From an uncultured SAR116 cluster alpha proteobacterium (GTDB lineage Bacteria > Pseudomonadota > Alphaproteobacteria > Puniceispirillales > Puniceispirillaceae), in NCBI GenBank assembly GCA_902583715.1, contig CACHXC010000002.1, forward strand, positions 1-64,000: a stretch of 64,000 bases of DNA. Reading direction: 5' to 3'. The position numbers and the translations under genes are program-made. This document shows, piece after piece, positions 49,986-59,096 of this stretch (its first letter is position 1; each line of letters begins with the position of its first letter). The notes under the pieces were generated by a model, which was not told the origin of the DNA, ran no database searches, and was given only the letters and a program-made list of their open reading frames with translations.

Positions 49986-50371
49986 CACCTTTTGGCGCAA
50001 AAATCCGTGACTGGCGTCAACGCAAAGGCCGTACATTATATCAACAGGCAGAAGTGCTTGGCGTGTCGGCGGCCTATTTATCTGCGCTTGAAACCGGCAC
50101 CCGTGGCCGACCATCGGCTGTTCTTGTTGATCAGATTTGTGTGTGGTTAGGGTTGATTTGGGATGATGCGGAAGAGTTAAAACGGCTCGCGGCTTTGTCA
50201 CATCCCAAGCCGACGATAAACGCGCGTGGCCACAGTGCGGAAGCTGTCCTTATGGCAAATTTGTTGGCACAGAATATAGACCGTTTATCTGCCGCTGACT
50301 GTCAGATGGTCGCCGACTTAATTGCCACCTGCCTGCATCAAGGCGATGATGAAGGTGCGCAACATCTCTAG
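49982..50371 (+). CDS. XRE-family helix-turn-helix protein
   Basis: A 129-residue protein whose first 65 residues are a Cro/CI-type helix-turn-helix: FGAKIRDWRQRKGRTLYQQAEVLGVSAAYLSALETGTRGRPS. The C-terminal half is helical with no recognised domain. Its ATG overlaps the smr stop (ATGA), so the two are translated together; the pairing of Smr with this type of regulator suggests a shared role, not known to me. The 214 bp after it hold no gene. Confidence 0.85.
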   Translation: MTPFGAKIRDWRQRKGRTLYQQAEVLGVSAAYLSALETGTRGRPSAVLVDQICVWLGLIWDDAEELKRLAALSHPKPTINARGHSAEAVLMANLLAQNIDRLSAADCQMVADLIATCLHQGDDEGAQHL

Positions 50372-50585
50372 GTCATTTTTTCAATTATTTTGATATGAAT
50401 ATCGGCCAATTTTTTATTTAGGTGATGCGTGCGGTCGCGGAAAAACCAGCTAATCGGGCTTTTTAAAATCCGTTTCCTGTGTTAAAAAGCCGCATTATCT
50501 AACCACAGCGTTTATACTCTGTTGCAGCTCTGTAAACAGACACGCCGGCCTCGCCATTTGGTGAAAACGTCAAAGGATTAAACCA

Positions 50586-51128
50586 ATGACTGCAGAAATT
50601 ATGCGCGATCATGTTGCAAAATTATCAGTGGAAACAGCTGATCAATTGACCACGCGCGATATTCATGAATTATGTGACGCCGCCGAAGAAGCCATTCTTG
50701 CCGGAGGTGGATTTGGCTGGCTGTCACCACCACCAAAATCAGTCATGGAGGATTATTGGCGCGGTGTGCAGATGATTCCCGAACGCCACCTCATTATTGC
50801 CAGACTTGACAAGGTGATTGCTGGCAGTTGCCAAATTGTAAGGCCACCCCGCAATAATGAGGCACAGAAATTCGCTTGCCAGCTCACCACATTTTTTGTT
50901 GCCCCGTGGGCCCGTGGTCATGGGTTTGCGCAAATGATTGTCGCTGAAGCCGAGGCTTTGGCAAAAAGCCAGGGATTTGCGATGATTAATCTTGACGTGC
51001 GCGCCACGCAGGATCGCGCCATCCAATCATTTGAGGCGCGCGGTTTCAGCAAATATGCAACCAACCCGTTTTACGCGAAAGTCGATGATGGCTATGTGCC
51101 GGGCTTTTATTATCATAAAGAACTGTAA
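50586..51128 (+). CDS. GNAT family N-acetyltransferase
   Basis: A 180-residue acetyl-CoA-dependent acyltransferase. The acetyl-CoA loop is FFVAPWARGHGFAQMIVAEAEALAKSQG (R-x-x-G-x-A/G), preceded by strand HLIIARLDKVIAGSCQIV and followed by MINLDVRATQDRAIQSFEARGFSKY. The substrate is unknown. Its stop overlaps the HIT-family start (TAATG), so both are read from one message. Confidence 0.88.
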   Translation: MTAEIMRDHVAKLSVETADQLTTRDIHELCDAAEEAILAGGGFGWLSPPPKSVMEDYWRGVQMIPERHLIIARLDKVIAGSCQIVRPPRNNEAQKFACQLTTFFVAPWARGHGFAQMIVAEAEALAKSQGFAMINLDVRATQDRAIQSFEARGFSKYATNPFYAKVDDGYVPGFYYHKEL

Positions 51129-51493
51129 TGATGGCGTATGACGATCAAAATGTGTTTGCACAGATTTTGCGCGGAGAAATTCCTTGCACAAAAATCGATG
51201 AAGACGATTATTGTCTCTGCTTTGCTGATGTAAACCCGCAAGCACCGGTTCATGTGCTGGTCATCCCAAAAGGCGCTTATGTTGATTGGAATGATTTTGC
51301 CGCCACTGCGAGCCCCGAAGAAATCACCGCTTTTACCCGTGCCATCCGCCGGGTTGCCGAAAAAACTGGTATTGTGGATAGTGGTTACCGGGTGATTTCG
51401 AACATCGGACAACATGGTCACCAAGAGGTGCCGCATCTTCATATGCATGTGCTTGGTGGCGCCCCGATTGGTCGGCTCGTCACAGTTCAGTGA
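51128..51493 (+). CDS. HIT family (HINT-like) nucleotide hydrolase
   Basis: A 121-residue purine nucleoside phosphoramidase/nucleotidyl hydrolase. FAQILRGEIPCTKIDEDDYCLCFADVNPQAPVHVLVIPK and the histidine triad HGHQEVPHLHMHVLGG (H103, H105, H107) are complete. Length and order are those of HinT. It overlaps the GNAT gene by one base. Confidence 0.95.
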   Translation: MMAYDDQNVFAQILRGEIPCTKIDEDDYCLCFADVNPQAPVHVLVIPKGAYVDWNDFAATASPEEITAFTRAIRRVAEKTGIVDSGYRVISNIGQHGHQEVPHLHMHVLGGAPIGRLVTVQ

Positions 51494-51585
51494 CCGTATT
51501 TATTTGAGATATCTAATATACTTGATGACGGGTAGATAGATTGCCAGACCCATTATCTGATTGGACTACCTTTTGGTAGGGTCAC

Positions 51586-53093
51586 ATGCATGCATTGGTT
51601 CAGACGATCGCGTTTCGTGGTATTGATACCACATCGGTAGATGTGCAGGTTCATATCGCGAATGGATTGACAACCATGGCCATTGTTGGTTTGGCAGATA
51701 AAGCGGTTGCTGAATCGCGCGAGCGTGTGCGGGCGGCTTTGTCATCGATTGGACTGGCCCTGCCACCAAAACGCATTGAAGTATATTTAGCACCGGCAGA
51801 TGTGGTGAGAGAAGGCGCGCATTTCGATTTACCCATCGCGCTTGGCTTGTTGATAGCGATGGGGGTTGTGTCACCGGATGCCATTGCCAATCGTGTGGTG
51901 TTGGATGACTTGGCCTTGGATGGGTCAATTCAACAGGTATCTGGTGTGTTGCCAGCGGCAATTGCCGCTGCGGCGTCGGGTCAGCATCTAATTTGTCCGG
52001 CAGCTTGTGGTCTGGAAAGGGCATGGGCGTTAGGCCTTGATATTATCGCGGCACCGAATTTGATGAGTTTGCTCAATTATCTAAAAGGGGTACAAATCCT
52101 CAGCCCGCCAGAACCAAAATATCTGTCCGTTGATCGCAATTACCCGGATATGAGCGATCTAAAGGGCCAAGACACAGACAGGTGTGTATTGGAAATTGCC
52201 GCCGCCGCCGGTCATAATCTTCTGATGATTGGTCCGCCGGGTGCTGGAAAATCAATGCTGGTGACACGGCTTGGCGGGCTATTGCCAGCCTTATAAGCGG
52301 CTGAAGCCTTGCAAGTTACGATGCTACATTCGGTTGCTGGGCAATTGGATGATGGCGGGCTTATCCGCACCCGGCCATTTGGTGAACCATATCATTTGGC
52401 GTCCATGGCGGCGCTTTTTGGTGGCGGCCCGCGGGCCAAGCCCGGGAAATATCGCTGGCGCATAATGGGGTGTTGTTACTGGATGAATTAGCAGAATTTG
52501 CCAGATCGGTGCTTGATTCACTTTGGCAACCGCTGGAAACCGGCAAGGTCGTCGTGGCTCGTGCCAACCACAATGTCACATAACTGGCCAGACTCCAATT
52601 GGTGGCGGCGATGAATCCATGTCGATGCGGCTATCTTGGCGACCCAGCGAACGCATGCGGCAGTGCGCCAGCCTGTGGCCGCCGCTATGCGGCCCGCGTA
52701 TCAGGCCCGATGATTGATCGGTTTGATCTGATTATTGAGGTGCCAGAGGTAAAAGCTGATATGTTATTGGCACCAACAGCAAATGAACCAAGCCACGTTA
52801 TTGCACAGCGTGTAGAGGCCGCCCGGGCCTCTGCCGCGGCGCGGCAAAATCAGGGCGCTGATTGCGTAAATGTTCTATTACAGCCAGATCAGTTGGCCGA
52901 TATCATCAATTTTGATGAGGATGCCGCGTTACTATTGAAAACGGCGGTTGTACAGTCACACTTGTCCGCCAGAGCCTATCGCAAGATACAGTGGGTGGCG
53001 CGCACCATTGCCGATCTTAATGCTGAGGCAATAATTAGCCGCGCCAAGATTGCTAAGGCGCTGGCCTACCGGGCGATGCCATTACAGGCGTGA
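51586..53093 (+). pseudogene. comM: comM (YifB-type Mg-chelatase-like AAA+ helicase), disrupted
   Basis: Read across lesions it gives a full-length ComM-like protein of about 502 codons. N-terminal domain VQVHIANGLTTMAIVGLADKAVAESRERVRAAL; Walker [29 protein letters not shown]; Walker B region [16 protein letters not shown]; then AAMNPCRCGYLGDP with the zinc-type cysteines, VSGPMIDRFDLIIEVP and the C-terminal SARAYRKIQWVARTIADL. Three lesions: TAA at 52294-52296 after LLPAL; one base missing after 52446 (CCCGGGAAATATCG, where PGEIS needs GAA); TAA at 52581-52583 in NVT*LARLQ. ComM moves branches during natural transformation. The 3' end overlaps convergent gshB. Confidence 0.92.
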
Positions 53094-54043
53094 AGCGGAT
53101 GTTGTTGTTCGATGGCGTCAATTGTGAGGGCCGCGATATCCACACCTGATAGCCGCTGAATTTCACGAATGCCTGTTGGTGAGGTCACATTTATCTCAGT
53201 CAGATAATTACCGATGATGTCGATGCCAACAAATAACAAGCCACGGCGTTTTAGTTCAGGACCAATGGTGGCGCATATGTCTTTGTCGCGCGCTGTTAAA
53301 TCTGCGTTGGCTGCGGTGCCACCAACATGGAAATTTGAACGGGCCTCGCCCGCGTTTGGAATACGGTTGACCACGCCAACCGGCTCGCCATTTACCAAAA
53401 CAACCCGTTTGTCCCCATTGCGTACGGCTGGCAGATAGGCCTGTACCATCACTGGTTCACGGCTGTTGCCAAAAAACACCTCAAGCAAAGAATTTAAGTT
53501 TTGATCATTTGGCTGAATACGAAATACACCAGCCCCTCCATTGCCAAAGAGTGGCTTGACAATAATATCCTTATGTTTCGCCCGAAAGGCGCGAATTGCA
53601 TCACTATCGCGGCTGATCAGTGTGGCTGGCAATAAATTAGGGTAATGTGTGACCAATAATTTTTCCGGTGCGTTTCTCACCTCAGCTGGGTTATTCACCA
53701 CCATTGTACTGGCTGGCAACCGTTCAAGAATATGTGTGGCTGTAATATAGGCCATATCAAATGGTGGGTCTTGGCGCATCAAGACAACATCAAATTCGTC
53801 TAACGCGCGGGTTTCAATGGGACCGGTTTTAAAAAAAGCATCAGAGATATCGAAAAGCTGTAATGACTGTCCGCAGGCGGTAATCTTGCCCTCATCAAAG
53901 GATAGTTTATCGGGCGTGTAGTACCATAAATTATGGCCGCGCGATTGGGCTTCTAAACCCAGTGCAAATGTGGAATCGCCAGCAATATCAATACCAGCAA
54001 CAGGGTCCATCTGGATGGCAAAAGACAGGTGTTTTGTGGTCAT
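53066..54043 (-). CDS. gshB: glutathione synthetase
   Basis: A 325-residue ATP-grasp enzyme joining gamma-glutamylcysteine and glycine. Motifs: FAIQMDPVAGIDIAGDSTFAL, VLMRQDPPFDMAYITATHILE, NNPAEVRNAPEKLL, IIVKPLFGNGGAGVFRI (ATP loop), KRVVLVNGEPVGVVNRIP and GIDIIGNYLTEINVTSPTGIREI. Standard length. Its ATG shares one base with the stop of the BON lipoprotein gene. Confidence 0.97.
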   Translation of the reverse strand: MTTKHLSFAIQMDPVAGIDIAGDSTFALGLEAQSRGHNLWYYTPDKLSFDEGKITACGQSLQLFDISDAFFKTGPIETRALDEFDVVLMRQDPPFDMAYITATHILERLPASTMVVNNPAEVRNAPEKLLVTHYPNLLPATLISRDSDAIRAFRAKHKDIIVKPLFGNGGAGVFRIQPNDQNLNSLLEVFFGNSREPVMVQAYLPAVRNGDKRVVLVNGEPVGVVNRIPNAGEARSNFHVGGTAANADLTARDKDICATIGPELKRRGLLFVGIDIIGNYLTEINVTSPTGIREIQRLSGVDIAALTIDAIEQQHPLHACNGIAR

Positions 54044-54657
54044 TAGTCGCGCTGGTCTTGTGCAAGAATGATGTAATTTACCACTTCTTGCGCAAAACGC
54101 AGATTTTCGGCATGGCTTATCACTTTATCCATTTCTTCGAGTGTTGAAGCAACACCTGACAGATAGACAATGCCATTGACCACATCAATACTAAAATTAA
54201 GCGATGAGATATCTTTATCGGCAATCATTTTGCCGCGCAATGTTGCGCTTGCCGCCAGATCTTTGGCGATATCTTTGATCGAAGAGGTGTCTGTCACCTG
54301 CAATTCATTGACCACTTCACGAACGCCCTTGATTTCCCAAGCCAATCGGGTGGCCTGAATTTTGTCTTCTGGTGTTTTGACCTTGCCGGTAAATAAAACC
54401 GCCCCGTCATTCACCGACACATCAGCTGATGTTAACAAAGACGCATTTTGCTGAATAAACCGGTCTTTTAATTTGGCAAATATCACCCCATCAGACACCG
54501 AGGTAGAAAACCCCTTTTCGGTCGTTGATGCCGCAACTGCGGCGGTACCAACACCAACCACGGCCCCGGCGCATCCCGATAAAGCTAATGCACAAAGCAA
54601 TAAAACGCTCGCAATTAAGGGTGATGTGTTGTGAGAATTTTGGTGCATATTCCGCAT
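54043..54657 (-). CDS. BON-domain outer-membrane lipoprotein (DolP/YraP-like)
   Basis: A 204-residue protein. The signal ends in lipobox LSGC (Cys29). Two BON domains follow: DGVIFAKLKDRFIQQNASLLTSADVSVNDGAVLFTGKVKTPEDKIQATRLAWEIKGVREVVNELQV, and a second containing LNFSIDVVNGIVYLSGVASTLEEMDKVISHAENLRFAQEVVNYI. This is the two-BON layout of DolP, which protects outer-membrane integrity and assembly. Its place beside yraN and rsmI matches the enterobacterial yraL-yraM-yraN-yraP neighbourhood, which supports the identity. Confidence 0.87.
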   Translation of the reverse strand: MRNMHQNSHNTSPLIASVLLLCALALSGCAGAVVGVGTAAVAASTTEKGFSTSVSDGVIFAKLKDRFIQQNASLLTSADVSVNDGAVLFTGKVKTPEDKIQATRLAWEIKGVREVVNELQVTDTSSIKDIAKDLAASATLRGKMIADKDISSLNFSIDVVNGIVYLSGVASTLEEMDKVISHAENLRFAQEVVNYIILAQDQRD

Positions 54658-54728
54658 CCTAGGATTTGTCTGACATTCTGAGTGTTAATGTGGCGTTTTG
54701 TAATTCATCGGTCAAGGTTATATAGCGT

Positions 54729-55124
54729 TTATGGCCACGCATTCTTGATATGGGCGATGCGGCCTGCAGGCAGGATATTACCATGATTAATAATAAACAA
54801 ATCAAACTGGCATTGGTAATCGGAAAAAGCTGTATATCTAGCGAGGAATAAAGAAGCTGTTGATCTGATTCTTTGATGTTGACGTGGTGTTGGTGCGGCA
54901 ATGTACTGGCTGTCAAACCAGTACTTAACTTCAACAAACACCAACAGACGCCGCCGCTTTGCAATCAGGTCAATTTAGCCTGTGACGGCACACCAGCGCT
55001 GGGCAACGATCTGATAACCAGCAAGCCGTAGCCACCAACATGTGATGCGTTGAGCAAAATGACCACGACGGTCGGCACGCACGCGCATGTTTATGGTTTT
55101 TTGTTCTGCTTTCCATTCAAGCAT
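54729..55124 (-). pseudogene. yraN: yraN (UPF0102 endonuclease-like), interrupted by a stop
   Basis: Reading through one TAA (54977-54975 on the minus strand) gives a YraN-like protein: RADRRGHFAQRITCWWLRLAGYQIVAQRWCAVTG, stop, IDLIAKRRRLLVFVEVKYW, and FDLFIINHGN to IKNAWP. The family has GEIDLIA at the stop, so a single GAA-to-TAA change explains it; the frame is otherwise intact. That Glu is part of the predicted nuclease active site, with the Asp after it and EVK. The start is uncertain (55160, 55124 or 55088). Confidence 0.85.
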
Positions 55125-55143
55125 TGTTGTTTTTACAACGGGT

Positions 55144-55989
55144 TTACATATCCAATTCAATAGCTAGTTGATAGATTTTACGGCGGGACTGTCCGCTCAT
55201 TTCAGTCACTGTTTTCACCGCATCGCGCAGACTGCTATTTTGCATTTCTTCGGTCAGCATGTTTTTGAGCATTGCATCATCAAATATAGCCGTTGTCTGA
55301 CTGGCACCTTCAACCAGAATCACCACTTCACCGCGCGGTGGGTCTTGCTGCGCATATAGTCTGGCCAATTCATCAAGTGGTGCGCGCTGAAGGTCTTCGT
55401 GAAGCTTGGTTAATTCGCGGGCCACAACGGCAAGGCGCGGTCCAAAAATCTCTGCCATCAGTGACAGGCTAGCGGCCATTCGGCGCGGCGATTCAAACCA
55501 TATGGTGGTCACCTGCAGATCGACAAATTCGCTGAAGGCTTTTTGTGCCCCATTACGGCTATGTGGAATAAAGCCGGCAAACAGAAATCGGTCACTTGGC
55601 AAACCAGCGCAGGATAGCCCAGCCAGCACCGCGCTTGGCCCCGGGATGGAGGTAACGCTGAAGCCTCGTTCATGGGCTTCTGCCACCAGTTTATAGCCAG
55701 GATCAGATACCAAAGGCGTGCCGGCGTCACTCACCAGCGCAACATTAGACCCATCGGCCATGGCGGTCAATAATTTCGGGCGCATGCTGTGGCCGTTATG
55801 GTCGTGATAGGGCATGAATTTTGCTGCTGTCTGACGCCCGCTCAAGGCCAGTAATTTACGCGTCATGCGGGTATCTTCACAGGCTAGAATATCAGCTTTT
55901 TCCAGAAATTCTGCGGCACGCGGGGACAAATCACCCAAATTGCCAATTGGTGTTGACACAACGGCCAATTGTCCGGGTTTTACCGCCAT
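55144..55989 (-). CDS. rsmI: 16S rRNA (cytidine-1402-2'-O) methyltransferase
   Basis: A 281-residue tetrapyrrole-methylase-fold rRNA enzyme. VVSTPIGNLGDLSPRAAEFLEKADILACEDTRMTRKLL, YHDHNGHS, VALVSDAGTPLVSDPGYKLV, SIPGPSAVLAGLSCAGLPSDRFLFAGFIP and RELTKLHEDLQR are all present. The start is set by AAGGA 6 bases before ATG 55989. Divergent from the lpoA-like gene with a 237-bp gap without a gene, as in E. coli yraL/yraM. Confidence 0.97.
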   Translation of the reverse strand: MAVKPGQLAVVSTPIGNLGDLSPRAAEFLEKADILACEDTRMTRKLLALSGRQTAAKFMPYHDHNGHSMRPKLLTAMADGSNVALVSDAGTPLVSDPGYKLVAEAHERGFSVTSIPGPSAVLAGLSCAGLPSDRFLFAGFIPHSRNGAQKAFSEFVDLQVTTIWFESPRRMAASLSLMAEIFGPRLAVVARELTKLHEDLQRAPLDELARLYAQQDPPRGEVVILVEGASQTTAIFDDAMLKNMLTEEMQNSSLRDAVKTVTEMSGQSRRKIYQLAIELDM

Positions 55990-56226
55990 AATCATCCTTT
56001 CTTGATACTGGTTCTGGTCTGATACGGGTCCAGCATGGGCCATTGCCCTACCGCATCAGTGCGTATTTGGCAGAGTATAAAACCGCCATTTCACGCACCA
56101 CAAGCTTATAATCCCCGCCTTGCGCTATCCGTCCGGTAAAAAATTATCTTAAATCGCTGGGCTTGTTTATCTCTATAGGCCTCATGTAGCATAGCGCTGG
56201 TTTAGAATTTCGCAGCGGAACAGGAC

Positions 56227-57858
56227 ATGCGGCTGGGACAGGTCAAACGGAAAAAGGGTAATGGGAGGTGCGGTGTTAATAGGGCCAGCCAATTTTTGGC
56301 CCTCAGATCAGTAGCAGGCAAGCTTTTGATTGGCGTGGTGCTGAGCACGTCACTGCTGGCGGCATGTGCGCCTGCAAAAAACCCACCCGCATTATCATCT
56401 TCTGCTGGCACACCCTCATCAGATATCGTGACCCGGCAATCCGCTATAGCGCTAAGCGCAATATCGACAAACCCCCAATCATCAGGGGTTGAAGGTGATA
56501 ATGACCTGGCAGTGAACAGCAGTCTTGATGCTGGAAATCCGTTGCAAAAAGGGTCCGGCGCCGGTTTATCAGATGACAGTCAAATTGGCGTCGCCACCAG
56601 TGTGATTGATACGATTATCTGGCAGATTCAAACTGGCCCGGCGCCGTCATCACCGGTTGATCCTGTTGTTCCAGAGGGCCAAGACCCATCCTTGACAGAG
56701 GACGCTTTAGAAGCTGCTTTTACGTTACTTTCAAGTCAGGTGGCCCCGCCTGCATTAGAACCGGCATTTAAATTGCCAGCAAAACAAGATGGGCAATTGC
56801 GTGTTGGCCTTTTGGTGCCGTTAACTGGGCCCTATGCGGCGCTTGGTGATGAAATCAGGCGTGGTGCTGAAATGGCGCTGTTCCAAGCAAAAAATAAAAA
56901 CGTGCAAGTATTATTTTTAGATACAATGGGCGGCGAAAAGGCGGCTGATGCGGCGCTGACTGGGGTGGAAAATAATGTTGATATTTTCATTGGTCCGTTA
57001 TTTACCCCAGCGGTATTAGCGGCGCGTTCTGTTGCCGCACAGCATCAGACCCCCATGTTGTTGTTATCGAATAACCGGGCGGTGGTCGCGCCTGACAGCT
57101 GGCTTTTGGGATATCTTCCAGAACAACAGCTTGATGGTTTGCTCGGTTATGCTGTTGGTCTGGGCAAAAGTAAATTTGCCATTATCGCGCAGGACGCGGC
57201 GTTTGGGCAGAGATTGCTGGCCCATGCCACCAGCCGGCTGGATGATTTTGGTCTGCAGCCTGAGGCGGTGCGCATTCTAAGCGATGCTGAAGTGACGGAT
57301 GAGAATAGTTTGAAACAAGCCATCCGTGAATTCAGCCGATATCAGCCGCCAGCCCCAGATGAATTACCAGCGGACAGTCCGTTTGATGCGGTTATTTTTG
57401 CTGGCGATCCGGAATTTGCGCTGCGCACCGCGCCGTTGTTGGCGTATTATGATGTCGGGCCTGACCGGGCGCTGTTTCTTGGCAATGCATTGTGGAACCA
57501 AGCGCAATTGTTGAATGAGCCCTCACTTCAAGGCGGTATATTTGCGATCCGTCCTAGCCAGTTTGACGCAAAATTCATTACCAGCTGGCAGGCTATTTGG
57601 CAGCAAACTCCAGGTGAATTAAGCCGTTTAGGGTTTGACGCCTTGGCGTTGGTAGCCGCCTTGTCTAAACAAGATGCTGGCCCAACATTGTCACCTGCTG
57701 GCTACTGGGCACAAAAGCTGGTCACAAACAAAGGATTTCAGGGTTATAGCGGCGCGTTCAGGCTATTGCCTGGCGGCAGTAATGTGCGCGCGTATGAATT
57801 ACGGCAAATTCGAAATGGTCAGTCAAAAATTATTAAAGCCGCCCCGGATAAAATCTGA
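56227..57858 (+). CDS. penicillin-binding protein activator (LpoA-like) lipoprotein
   Basis: A 543-residue protein. A basic leader of about 30 residues precedes GKLLIGVVLSTSLLAAC (lipobox LAAC, Cys47). A Ser/Pro-rich linker of about 140 residues leads to a periplasmic-binding-protein fold: RVGLLVPLTGPYAALGDEIRRGAEMALFQAKNKNVQVLFLDTMGGEKAADAAL, IFIGPLFTPAVLAA, NNRAVV, and LGNALWNQAQLL. This matches the C-terminal half of LpoA, which activates PBP1A. The TPR half of enterobacterial LpoA is absent, as usual outside gammaproteobacteria. Target PBP not in window. Confidence 0.86.
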   Translation: MRLGQVKRKKGNGRCGVNRASQFLALRSVAGKLLIGVVLSTSLLAACAPAKNPPALSSSAGTPSSDIVTRQSAIALSAISTNPQSSGVEGDNDLAVNSSLDAGNPLQKGSGAGLSDDSQIGVATSVIDTIIWQIQTGPAPSSPVDPVVPEGQDPSLTEDALEAAFTLLSSQVAPPALEPAFKLPAKQDGQLRVGLLVPLTGPYAALGDEIRRGAEMALFQAKNKNVQVLFLDTMGGEKAADAALTGVENNVDIFIGPLFTPAVLAARSVAAQHQTPMLLLSNNRAVVAPDSWLLGYLPEQQLDGLLGYAVGLGKSKFAIIAQDAAFGQRLLAHATSRLDDFGLQPEAVRILSDAEVTDENSLKQAIREFSRYQPPAPDELPADSPFDAVIFAGDPEFALRTAPLLAYYDVGPDRALFLGNALWNQAQLLNEPSLQGGIFAIRPSQFDAKFITSWQAIWQQTPGELSRLGFDALALVAALSKQDAGPTLSPAGYWAQKLVTNKGFQGYSGAFRLLPGGSNVRAYELRQIRNGQSKIIKAAPDKI

Positions 57859-57890
57859 CCCGGAAAAAATCTGATTTTTGCGGGGCAAGA

Positions 57891-59096
57891 TCAGCGTAAA
57901 ATCATCGCAATGATGTGGTTCAGGCGTAACCGCCCGGCTTCCGTGGCACGTAAAGCTGTCACCATGCCGTTGTCAGCAGTTTGGTCTCCATCCAGCCACC
58001 CGTCTTCAATCGCTTGCTTCACCGCGCCGTGGTCAAGCCAGCCATCCCGCGGCCCACAAATATTTTCGATCTGCTGAATATGCACACCATCGGTTAGTCT
58101 GAGCCCCATCATGATCATTTCGGCGGCAAATGCATCGGCGGCATCATGGGTATGGCTGTCGATCCCGTGGCCCTGTGTCTTAACAGCCTGCAACCAACCG
58201 GCTGGGCTACGGCGCGTGGCTGTGCCAACACGTTGCAGATTTGCGGAATTATCAGCGTTTATGGTGAACCGGCCATGCGCGCCTGGGCCAATGCCAACCC
58301 AGTCAGCCGCCCGCCAATAATTCATATTATGCTGGCATTTGGCACCGGGTTTGGCATGGTTAGAAATTTCATATGCCGGCAAGCCGGCCGCCGCTGTCAT
58401 ATGTTGGGTTAAATCATATAAATTAGCCGCGCGATCATCATCAAGATTGAGCGTTTCACCATGGCGCTGGCGGGTATAAAACACGGTGCCCGGTTCAATG
58501 GTTAGCTGATAAAGTGACAGATGTGGCACATCAAAAACCAAGGCTTGTGACAGGGTATTTTGCCAAGCCTTTATGGTCTGCCCAGCGGTTGCATAAATCA
58601 GATCAATCGAGAGATTTTCAAAACTATGCCGGACGGTTTCTAGTGCTGACAATGCTTCGGCCACACTATGTTCACGCCCTAAAAATTTTAATATGTCATC
58701 ATCAAGAGACTGAACACCCATCGAGACGCGGTTCACCCCAGCATGGTAAAATTCGGTCATTATGTTGGCTTCGACAGATGTTGGGTTGGCCTCGGCGGTG
58801 ATCTCGATCATCGGGGCAAATCCAAACGTGTTTTCTGCGTGGGTGATAATTTTGCCAATAACGGATGGTGGCATCAAAGATGGTGTTCCGCCACCAAAAA
58901 ATATGCTTTTCAGCGCGCGGCAGTCAGGCAACATGTTGGCCATATGAGACATTTCAAGACATAACGCTGTGCCAAAGGCGTCGCTGTCATCTGTCGTACT
59001 GACATGTGAATTAAAATCACAATAGGGGCATTTTTTCCGGCAAAATGGCCAGTGGACATATAAACCAAGGTCTGGTTTTGGCGCGCTAGCTGGCAT
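57891..59096 (-). CDS. hemW: HemW-type radical SAM haem chaperone
   Basis: A 401-residue radical SAM protein long annotated as oxygen-independent coproporphyrinogen oxidase. The CX3CX2C cluster motif is VHWPFCRKKCPYCDFNSH; FFGGGTPSLMP, ITAEANPTSV, RVSMGVQSLDDDILKFLGREHS and LIYATAGQTIKAWQNTLSQAL follow. Members with this cysteine spacing act in haem delivery rather than porphyrin oxidation. ATG 59096 starts 11 bases before the rdgB stop; an in-frame TTG at 59108 is less likely. Confidence 0.94.
   Translation of the reverse strand: MPASAPKPDLGLYVHWPFCRKKCPYCDFNSHVSTTDDSDAFGTALCLEMSHMANMLPDCRALKSIFFGGGTPSLMPPSVIGKIITHAENTFGFAPMIEITAEANPTSVEANIMTEFYHAGVNRVSMGVQSLDDDILKFLGREHSVAEALSALETVRHSFENLSIDLIYATAGQTIKAWQNTLSQALVFDVPHLSLYQLTIEPGTVFYTRQRHGETLNLDDDRAANLYDLTQHMTAAAGLPAYEISNHAKPGAKCQHNMNYWRAADWVGIGPGAHGRFTINADNSANLQRVGTATRRSPAGWLQAVKTQGHGIDSHTHDAADAFAAEMIMMGLRLTDGVHIQQIENICGPRDGWLDHGAVKQAIEDGWLDGDQTADNGMVTALRATEAGRLRLNHIIAMILR

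Noticed and set aside
54659-54964. 101-codon minus-strand open frame over the yraN 3' half
   Set aside because: The other frame reads continuous YraN family sequence (FVEVK to NAWP); this one does not.
52294-54977. Possible TAA recoding, because three in-frame TAA codons occur in comM and yraN
   Set aside because: The expected residues differ (a Ser/Thr-like position, Tyr/Phe and Glu), comM also has a frameshift, and TAA ends many intact genes in the window.
57859-57890. AAAAATC-T-GATTTTT palindrome between lpoA-like and hemW as a bidirectional terminator
   Set aside because: The arms are almost entirely A/T and the loop would be a single base, so it is too weak to call.
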